A stretch of 59,542 bases of DNA from an uncultured beta proteobacterium. GTDB lineage: Bacteria > Pseudomonadota > Gammaproteobacteria > Burkholderiales > Rhodocyclaceae. The notes below the pieces were generated by a model. It did no database searches. It was not told the DNA's origin and saw only the letters and a list, made by a program, of their open reading frames with translations. The stretch covers positions 1 through 59,542 of the forward strand of contig CAINHS010000140.1 in NCBI GenBank assembly GCA_903848955.1, in the 5' to 3' direction. This document shows positions 54,394-59,542 of the stretch, one piece after another. Every line of letters starts with the position of its first letter. The first letter of the stretch is position 1. The position numbers and the translations under genes are program-made.

Positions 54394-56772
54394 ATGCAAT
54401 TTTCCGAATCCTGGCTTCGCAGCCTTTGCAATCCGGCGCTCTCGACCGAGGAGCTTTGTCATCTGCTGACCATGGCGGGCCTCGAGGTCGAGGAATGCCG
54501 TGCCGTCGGCGCCGACTTTTCGAATGTCGTCGTCGCCGAAGTGCTGAGCGTCGAGAAACATCCCGATGCCGACAAGCTCAATCTGTGCTCCGTGAATGTT
54601 GGCGAACCTGAGCCGCTGCAGATCGTCTGCGGCGCGCCGAATGTCGCCGCCGGCATGAAGGTTCCCTGCGCCCGTGTCGGCGCCAGGCTGCCGGGCATCG
54701 AGATAAAGAAGGCCAGGGTGCGTGGCGTTGAGAGCTTCGGCATGCTCTGTTCGGCGCGCGAACTCGGGCTGTCCGACGATCATGGCGGGCTCCTGCCGCT
54801 CGCCGCCGACGCTACCGTAGGCGAGGATATCCGTCGCCATCTGGACCTCGACGATCACCTGATTACCCTCAAGCTGACGCCGAACCGGGCCGACTGCCTT
54901 TCGCTGCTCGGCATTGCTCGTGAGCTTTCGGCACTGACCGGTGCGCCATTGCTGGCGCCCGAGATCGTGCCGGTGGCGGCGGTTGTGGCTGATATCCGTG
55001 AAGTGGTGCTGGATGCCCCCGCTGCGTGCCCGCGCTACTGCGGTCGCATCGTTCGCGGCGTCAATGCCCGGGTGGCGACGCCGGAGTGGATGAAGCGGCG
55101 CATCGAACGCAGCGGCATCCGTTCGATTTCCTTCCTGGTCGACGTCACCAACTACGTGATGCTCGAACTGGGCCAGCCGCTCCATGCTTTTGACGACGCG
55201 GAACTCTCCGGCGCGATCCATGTGCGTCTGCCCGGCCCCGGCGAGCAACTCCTGCTGTTGAACGAGCAGACCGTGACGCCGACTGCAGACACGGCCTTGA
55301 TTGCCGATGACGCAAAGCCGCTGGCGATGGCCGGCATCATGGGCGGCGAGCATTCGGGCATCAATGACGCGACCCGCGACCTGTTCCTCGAGAGCGCCTT
55401 CTTCCCGCCGGCCGCGATAGCCGGCAAGGCCCGGGCGCTGGGTTTCAGTTCGGATGCCTCGCATCGCTACGAGCGCGGCGTCGATTTCGAACTGCAGCGC
55501 AAGGCCATCGAACGCGCGACGCAACTGATTGTCGATATCAGCGGCGGCAGGCCCGGCGCGGTGGTCGAAGCTGTGTCCGCGTTCCATCTGCCCGCGCGGC
55601 GGCCGGTCGCTTTGCGCACGGCGCGCGCGGTCAGGGTGCTTGGCATCCCTCTTGGTGCAGAGCGCATCGAAGCCATCCTCAAAGGCCTCGGCCTCGCGCT
55701 GGAGCGCAAGGGCGATGATTTCCTCGTTACGCCACCGTCATTCCGCTTCGACATCGAAATCGAGGAAGACCTGATCGAAGAAATCGCCCGCATCTACGGC
55801 TACGACAACATTCCCTCGCCGCCGCCGGTTGCCTTGATGTCGATGATGCCCGTCGCCGAGACCGGCCGCACCCCGATCGCCCTGCGTCGACTGGTCGCCG
55901 AGCGCGATTATCACGAAGTGGTGACCTACAGCTTTGTCGAACCCGCGTGGGAAACCGATTTCGCTGCCAATGCAGCGCCCATCGTGCTGGCCAATCCGAT
56001 TGCCAGCCAGATGGGCGTGATGCGTTCCTCACTGATAGGCGGCCTGGTCGGGAATCTGGTTACCAATCGCAAGCGGCAGACCGAGCGGGTCCGCATTTTC
56101 GAACAGGGGCGCTGTTTCCGGCGGGAGCCCGGCGCCGGCCCCGTTGCCGGGTTTGCCCAGCCGTTGCGCCTGGCTGGCCTTGCCGCCGGCTCCGCTGTGC
56201 CTGAACAATGGGGAGCGCCCGCAGACCGCGTCGATTTCTACGACATCAAGGCCGATGTCGAGGCGCTTTTTGCTCCGCGCCGGTTGGAGTTCATTCCCGC
56301 GGAGCATCCGGCGCTGCATCCGGGGCGTTGCGCCAGCGTCAGTTGCGATGGGCGCCCGGTAGGCATCCTGGGTGAGTTGCATCCGCGCTGGGTGCAGAAA
56401 TACGAACTGGGCGCTGCCCCGGTGATTTTTGAACTGGATTTGGCGGCCCTGTTGGAAACCCCATTCCCGCAATATGTCGAGGTCTCCCGCTTCCCGGCGG
56501 TGACGCGCGATCTGGCTCTGGTGGTGCCCCAGAGCCAGACTCTGGCGCCGCTGCTGGCTGCGCTGCGCACGGCCGCACCGGCCGTTGTGCGCGACGTGGC
56601 ACTGTTCGACGTGTATCAGGGAAAGGGGCTGGGCGAAAGCGAAAAGAGCCTTGCCTTTCGTATAGTTATGCAAGATACTCAACGTACTCTCGAGGATGCG
56701 GAAGTCGAGGTCGTGGTCGCCAGCCTGCTGGCAGTTGCCCGCCGCGACTTCAACGCATCCTTGCGGGGCTAA
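54394..56772 (+). CDS. pheT: Phenylalanyl-tRNA synthetase beta subunit
   Basis: A 792-residue subunit with an N-terminal OB-fold tRNA-binding domain (about 40-150, [15 protein letters not shown]), B3/B4 editing domain, B5, the inactive synthetase core and a C-terminal ferredoxin-like anticodon domain ([13 protein letters not shown] onward). It pairs with PheS as alpha2beta2. ihfA starts 17 bases after it. Confidence 0.98.
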   Translation: MQFSESWLRSLCNPALSTEELCHLLTMAGLEVEECRAVGADFSNVVVAEVLSVEKHPDADKLNLCSVNVGEPEPLQIVCGAPNVAAGMKVPCARVGARLPGIEIKKARVRGVESFGMLCSARELGLSDDHGGLLPLAADATVGEDIRRHLDLDDHLITLKLTPNRADCLSLLGIARELSALTGAPLLAPEIVPVAAVVADIREVVLDAPAACPRYCGRIVRGVNARVATPEWMKRRIERSGIRSISFLVDVTNYVMLELGQPLHAFDDAELSGAIHVRLPGPGEQLLLLNEQTVTPTADTALIADDAKPLAMAGIMGGEHSGINDATRDLFLESAFFPPAAIAGKARALGFSSDASHRYERGVDFELQRKAIERATQLIVDISGGRPGAVVEAVSAFHLPARRPVALRTARAVRVLGIPLGAERIEAILKGLGLALERKGDDFLVTPPSFRFDIEIEEDLIEEIARIYGYDNIPSPPPVALMSMMPVAETGRTPIALRRLVAERDYHEVVTYSFVEPAWETDFAANAAPIVLANPIASQMGVMRSSLIGGLVGNLVTNRKRQTERVRIFEQGRCFRREPGAGPVAGFAQPLRLAGLAAGSAVPEQWGAPADRVDFYDIKADVEALFAPRRLEFIPAEHPALHPGRCASVSCDGRPVGILGELHPRWVQKYELGAAPVIFELDLAALLETPFPQYVEVSRFPAVTRDLALVVPQSQTLAPLLAALRTAAPAVVRDVALFDVYQGKGLGESEKSLAFRIVMQDTQRTLEDAEVEVVVASLLAVARRDFNASLRG

Positions 56773-56789
56773 ATGCAGTCGGAGCTCAT

Positions 56790-57095
56790 ATGACATTGAC
56801 CAAGGCGGAACTCGCCGATCTGCTGTTCGAAAAAGTCGGACTCAATAAACGCGAAGCCAAGGACATGGTCGAGGCCTTCTTCGACGAAGTGCGTCTGGCA
56901 CTCGAAAAGGGCGACAGCGTGAAGCTTTCCGGTTTCGGCAATTTTCAGCTCCGCGAAAAGCCGCAGCGTCCCGGACGCAATCCCAAGACCGGCGAGGAAA
57001 TCCCGATTACGGCCCGCCGCGTCGTTACCTTCCACGCCAGCCAGAAGCTCAAGGCGGCGGTCGAGGCTTTCCCGCGTGGCAACAGCCAGCAATAG
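56790..57095 (+). CDS. ihfA: Integration host factor alpha subunit
   Basis: A 101-residue DNA-bending protein starting [20 protein letters not shown], with the beta-arm region [16 protein letters not shown] including the conserved Pro that intercalates in DNA. It dimerises with IhfB (not in the window). The pheT-ihfA order is conserved in proteobacteria. Its end overlaps the MerR gene by 20 bases. Confidence 0.98.
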   Translation: MTLTKAELADLLFEKVGLNKREAKDMVEAFFDEVRLALEKGDSVKLSGFGNFQLREKPQRPGRNPKTGEEIPITARRVVTFHASQKLKAAVEAFPRGNSQQ

Positions 57096-57450
57096 CCGGG
57101 ACGGACTGCCTTCGATTCCCGCCAAGCGCTACTTCACCATCGGTGAGGTCAGCGAGTTGTGTGGCGTCAAGCCGCATGTCCTGCGTTACTGGGAGCAGGA
57201 GTTTACGCAACTGCGTCCCGTCAAGCGGCGCGGCAACCGCCGCTACTATCAACATCATGAAGTCTTGCTGGTGCGGCGCATTCGCGAACTGCTTTATCAG
57301 GAAGGCTTCACCATCAGCGGTGCGCGCAACCGCTTGGAGGACGGTCCCGGCAAGATGTCCGATGTGCCGGAAACCAATCCTGTTGCTGGCAACCAGGCAT
57401 CGCTGCGCGCCGAACTGGCGTCGATCATCGAATTCCTCGGCGCGGCCTGA
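57076..57450 (+). CDS. MerR family transcriptional regulator
   Basis: A 124-residue regulator. The winged-helix DNA-binding part ([22 protein letters not shown]) is at about 19-40 and the coil follows, with no metal-binding Cys set at the end. Its target is unknown; a MerR protein next to ihfA is common in betaproteobacteria. Start is GTG at 57076 within ihfA, with GAGG nine bases upstream. Confidence 0.93.
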   Translation: MATASNSRDGLPSIPAKRYFTIGEVSELCGVKPHVLRYWEQEFTQLRPVKRRGNRRYYQHHEVLLVRRIRELLYQEGFTISGARNRLEDGPGKMSDVPETNPVAGNQASLRAELASIIEFLGAA

Positions 57451-57483
57451 GAGCTGCCGAGCGTCTGTTATAATTCATCCTGT

Positions 57484-57560
57484 CGGGGCGTGGCGCAGCC
57501 TGGTAGCGCACTTGCATGGGGTGCAAGGGGTCGAAGGTTCGAATCCTTTCGCCCCGACCA
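57484..57560 (+). tRNA. tRNA-Pro (anticodon GGG)
   Basis: A 77-base cloverleaf. The acceptor stem CGGGGCG pairs with CGCCCCG, followed by A and encoded CCA. The anticodon stem CTTGC/GCAAG encloses loop ATGGGGT with anticodon GGG. The T-arm has TTCGAAT. A perfect terminator follows. The 3' end of such tRNA genes is a usual integration site, and the next 2 kb look accessory. Confidence 0.98.
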
Positions 57561-57568
57561 GTAATACC

Positions 57569-57602
57569 AAGGGTTTCCGGTTAATTGCCGGAAACCCTTT
57601 TT
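57569..57602 (+). terminator. Rho-independent terminator after tRNA-Pro
   Basis: AAGGGTTTCCGG (57569-57580) pairs perfectly over 12 bp with CCGGAAACCCTT (57588-57599), with a seven-base loop, then TTT. Confidence 0.9.
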
Positions 57603-57626
57603 CCTTTCTTGGGTGATATTTATTAA

Positions 57627-57650
57627 ATGTGCCCAACAATGTGCCCAACA
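57627..57650 (+). repeat. Tandem 12-bp repeat next to tRNA-Pro
   Basis: ATGTGCCCAACA occurs twice in direct tandem. Short tandem direct repeats beside a tRNA 3' end are reminiscent of arm-type integrase binding sites of integrated elements. No integrase is present. Confidence 0.7.
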
Positions 57651-57935
57651 GTTTTTGAGTCTAGGTCTGTGGTTGTTCTTCATCCCAGCATCAACTATCG
57701 GGCTGAGGACGAAATAGATTCGTGCTGCAGCATGCGCTCGAAACGATGAATACGGCGATCTGCGGAATCTCGCTGGGCCTGGAAAGAGCTTCTGTGTCGG
57801 CGTGCTCCCTTGATAGACCGGTACGGTCTCCCGGAGTCGTATATTCGGCCAGATCGGTGCCGCAGAGAACCAGTGATCTATGTCGACGGTGAAGACGGGT
57901 TGTCTGACCAATCCCTGACGCGGCGAGCCAGCCGC

Positions 57936-57972
57936 TAGCACTGAATTGCGTGCTACACTTAAATAGGTGCTA
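57936..57972 (+). promoter_or_regulatory. Putative operator with three half-sites
   Basis: TAGCAC (57936-57941) and GTGCTA (57950-57955) form an inverted pair with eight bases between; a third GTGCTA is at 57967-57972, 17 bases from the second. They lie directly before the ribosome-binding site of the RHH gene. This is the kind of arrangement expected for autoregulation by an antitoxin. Confidence 0.55.
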
Positions 57973-57985
57973 AAAGGAGTCAAAA

Positions 57986-58330
57986 ATGGCGAATGTTAAC
58001 TTCACAGGAGCTGTCGATCGCGACCTGCTCAAGCGGGCCAAGGTGATAGCGGCGAAAACCGACACTTCAGTGAACGCTCTGTTCAACGCTGAACTCCGTC
58101 ATCTGGTCGAGACTTTTGAAGCCGCCGAGATCAGCGGCAACCAGAATTTCAGGGTTCTTCTTGATTTCTCGCTCGGGCGGCTCGCCGACGATGAGGCTAT
58201 GCGTGCGCTGGGCATCGACAGTGAGGAAGATTTCTTCCTTTTGATGGCACAAGCTCACCTGCCGATGCCGCACCTTCCAGACGCCGTTACGCGCAGCATG
58301 GTCGATAGCCTGCACGCGCTGCCGTCCTGA
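57986..58330 (+). CDS. Ribbon-helix-helix antitoxin-like protein
   Basis: A 114-residue protein. The N-terminal part ([31 protein letters not shown], described in part) has the strand-helix-helix pattern of RHH DNA-binding domains. The C-terminal half is acidic with many short helices ([20 protein letters not shown]), a possible toxin-binding part. AGGAG lies six bases before the ATG. The PIN-like gene starts 13 bases after its stop, which suggests a toxin-antitoxin pair. Confidence 0.7.
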   Translation: MANVNFTGAVDRDLLKRAKVIAAKTDTSVNALFNAELRHLVETFEAAEISGNQNFRVLLDFSLGRLADDEAMRALGIDSEEDFFLLMAQAHLPMPHLPDAVTRSMVDSLHALPS

Positions 58331-58343
58331 GCGGGCGACCTTA

Positions 58344-58856
58344 ATGTCGTCGGACGTTGTTCTGCTGCCTGACGCCGGGCCGCTCATTACGCTGGCCTAC
58401 GCCGATGCGCTCGACGTGCTGTTCAAGCCCCGCTGGTCCGTCGTTTTGGTCGACATGGTTCTGCACGAAGTCACGCGGAACCAGACGCCGACCAGTAAGA
58501 AACTGGCGAAGTGGGCCAAGTCCAACAAGCTGTCGGTGCGTACCACCAAGACATTTCAGCACTACCAACGGACGCTGGGAACATCCACACGCAAGTCGAA
58601 CCTTGGCGAACTGGCGATTCAGGAGGCCATGAATGAGATTGCCCTCGAACAGCCGCCGAAGACGGGTGTTTTCTTGTTCGAGGACCACAAGATTGCACGT
58701 GCCAGCTTTCACTTGCCAGACAACTGCCGCAAAGTCAGCACGCGAGCCTTCCTTATCTTCCTTGAAGAAAAAGGCTGGCTTGAGTCGGCGGCAGAAGTTG
58801 AGCGACGTGCCTTGCAGGCCGGGCGCGCTTTTTCCAGTCTGCGGTTTCCGCCGTAG
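58344..58856 (+). CDS. PIN-domain-like toxin
   Basis: A 170-residue protein with the PIN-domain opening VVLLPDAGPLITLAY (Asp10) and further acids at HEVTRN, GELAI and LFEDHKIA in the order expected of a PIN RNase. PIN toxins of the VapC type cleave tRNA or rRNA. The C-terminal 40 residues are Arg/Ala-rich and longer than in VapC. No strong ribosome-binding site precedes the ATG, consistent with coupling to the antitoxin. Homology is by pattern only. Confidence 0.65.
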   Translation: MSSDVVLLPDAGPLITLAYADALDVLFKPRWSVVLVDMVLHEVTRNQTPTSKKLAKWAKSNKLSVRTTKTFQHYQRTLGTSTRKSNLGELAIQEAMNEIALEQPPKTGVFLFEDHKIARASFHLPDNCRKVSTRAFLIFLEEKGWLESAAEVERRALQAGRAFSSLRFPP

Positions 58857-59124
58857 GTCAGACCAGCCGTCGGTTTATTCTTTCAGGGACGGCTGCCGGA
58901 AATGGCAATCTCCGTAGGTTCTGTGATGCGGACATCAACAAGTAGAACCTCGTACCTCCACCGTGGCAGGTAGCCAGGCCTCACGTCAAGAAGTCGGGGC
59001 GCCTGCGGGCGTTCCAACTCTACTTCATGCCTAAAGGCTTAACGTCTTCGCTGCCTTCATCGTCGAATCACTTGCCGAAAGCTCAGGCACGCAATTATCT
59101 CCAAGCTGCGGGTGGAGTTAAGGG
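58857..59124. other. Gene-free stretch between the two toxin-antitoxin-like pairs
   Basis: No gene, RNA or clear repeat was recognised in these 268 bases. The base composition is lower in GC than the core genome. It may be remnant DNA of the island. Confidence 0.5.
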
Positions 59125-59394
59125 TCAGGAGCCGTTTTGGCTGACCAGCGGAAAGCGATCGGGATGACGGATTGACTCAACGGCTAAGTCAACATCCAGC
59201 GCAGGCCAGTAGAGGTGATTCTCGGATGGCAGTTCGACATTCAGAATTTCGCCCACCGTGACATTCCTAAACCACGGGAATTCGGAGAACGGTAGAAACA
59301 GTTCTTCATCCTCCAGCAATAGCCAGAAACCGTGCTGAGAAATGTTGGTCACCTCAACCGGGGAAGTGCTTATGCCAAGCGCTGCGGATGTCAT
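59125..59394 (-). CDS. DUF2442 family protein
   Basis: An 89-residue protein beginning MTSAALGISTSPVEV. The family core (FWLLLEDEELFLPFSEFPWF and LYWPALDVDLAVESI) matches DUF2442. These small proteins are usually encoded with a DUF4160 partner and are thought to form a toxin-antitoxin-like pair. Its start overlaps the end of the DUF4160 remnant in another frame. A start at 59427 (MKHSVWFRST) is possible but would lie inside the partner. Confidence 0.8.
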   Translation of the reverse strand: MTSAALGISTSPVEVTNISQHGFWLLLEDEELFLPFSEFPWFRNVTVGEILNVELPSENHLYWPALDVDLAVESIRHPDRFPLVSQNGS

Positions 59395-59542
59395 CTTCGT
59401 GCTCCTGAACCAAACGGAGTGCTTCATCGATTTCGCGCCGAGAGAGGCCCGCTTATTGGGCAATCTCAATGGCGGGATCAAGCCAAAACTTTGCTTCGCC
59501 ACTCTGACCCTGAACATGCACATGCATTCTCGTTTCTTCTCG
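59354..59542 (-). pseudogene. DUF4160 gene remnant with in-frame stop, cut by window edge
   Basis: Reading from the window edge, the frame gives MHVHVQGQSGEAKFWLDPA and IEIAQ, then a TAA at 59455-59453, then in the same frame AGLSRREIDEALRLVQ and a normal TGA at 59356-59354. Both halves are typical of DUF4160, where family members read without a break. The TAA stands where a residue such as Asn is expected. So the gene is either broken or the call of a base is wrong. Confidence 0.75.

Larger units (their letters stand above)
57603..57985. other. Gene-free region after tRNA-Pro
   Basis: I see no gene here. It holds the 12-bp tandem repeat at 57627, a short palindrome (GACCG-GTA-CGGTC near 57816), and the operator before the ribbon-helix-helix gene. 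No recognisable integrase remains. A minus-strand open frame through this region and the tRNA is an artefact. Confidence 0.6.

Noticed and set aside
57936-57955. TAGCAC/GTGCTA pair as a CIRCE element for HrcA
   Set aside because: CIRCE has 13 bases between these cores and flanking TC/GA; here there are eight, and the gene is not a chaperone.
57468-57983. Minus-strand open frame of 171 codons through tRNA-Pro
   Set aside because: It contains the antisense of the tRNA and its terminator (reading [18 protein letters not shown]), a well-known artefact.
58993-59001. GTCGGGGCG as a duplicated tRNA-Pro end (attachment site)
   Set aside because: Only nine bases match, and they match the 5' end of the tRNA, not the 3' end used for integration.

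Overview
The window is a stretch of a GC-rich betaproteobacterial chromosome. The gene order fimV-truA-trpFBA-accD-folC-SPOR-cvpA-purF-metZ, the grpE-dnaK-dnaJ cluster near hrcA, the block bamE-dapB-carA/B-greA-yhbY-rlmE-ftsH-folP-glmM, and thrS-infC-rpmI-rplT-pheST-ihfA-merR followed by tRNA-Pro are all typical of that class. I would guess Rhodocyclales or a close relative. This is inferred from gene order and protein character only; no rRNA is present.

Layout: (1) 1-10.5 kb, plus strand: the end of fimV, a CbiQ-like membrane protein, truA, tryptophan synthesis (trpF, trpB, trpA), accD, folC, a SPOR protein, cvpA, purF and metZ, tightly packed and often overlapping. (2) 10.5-14.8 kb, minus strand: a TPR protein, a YkuD L,D-transpeptidase, two cyclophilins and lpxH, a cell-envelope and folding group, with cysS divergent. 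(3) 16.5-24.3 kb, minus strand: hrcA-hemH-trxC, an EF-hand-like protein, then grpE-dnaK-dnaJ. Two sigma32-type promoters are readable, one before grpE and one before dnaK, and several strong inverted repeats separate the genes. nadK and recN run the other way. (4) 27-35.4 kb, a signalling island: a PocR-PAS-GAF hybrid histidine kinase converges on a TonB receptor, YfiR, GGDEF/EAL operon. A small STAS/SpoIIAA-like protein follows. (5) 35.5-49.5 kb: a TMEM165-type Mn/Ca exporter and fur, then the bamE to glmM block, including pyrimidine/arginine carbamoyl phosphate synthesis (carA, a LysE exporter, carB), rlmE-ftsH and folP-glmM. (6) 50-57.5 kb: the translation cluster thrS-infC-rpmI-rplT-pheS-pheT, ihfA, a MerR regulator and tRNA-Pro(GGG). 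(7) 57.5-59.5 kb: an accessory segment beyond the tRNA with a candidate ribbon-helix-helix/PIN toxin-antitoxin pair and a decayed DUF4160/DUF2442 pair, which looks like a genomic-island scar.

Most of the window is housekeeping. The points that stand out are: infC starts with ATC and is easily mis-annotated as N-terminally truncated; the TonB receptor-YfiR-GGDEF/EAL operon has a structured leader; several strong hairpins sit at regulatory positions (before trxC, thrS and accD, and between dnaK and dnaJ); and the post-tRNA island holds a PIN module with a three-half-site operator and a DUF4160 gene interrupted by an in-frame stop. I found no CRISPR array, no rRNA and no intact insertion sequence. 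I did not find a clearly undescribed system; the best candidates are the 27-35 kb signalling island and the RHH/PIN module.
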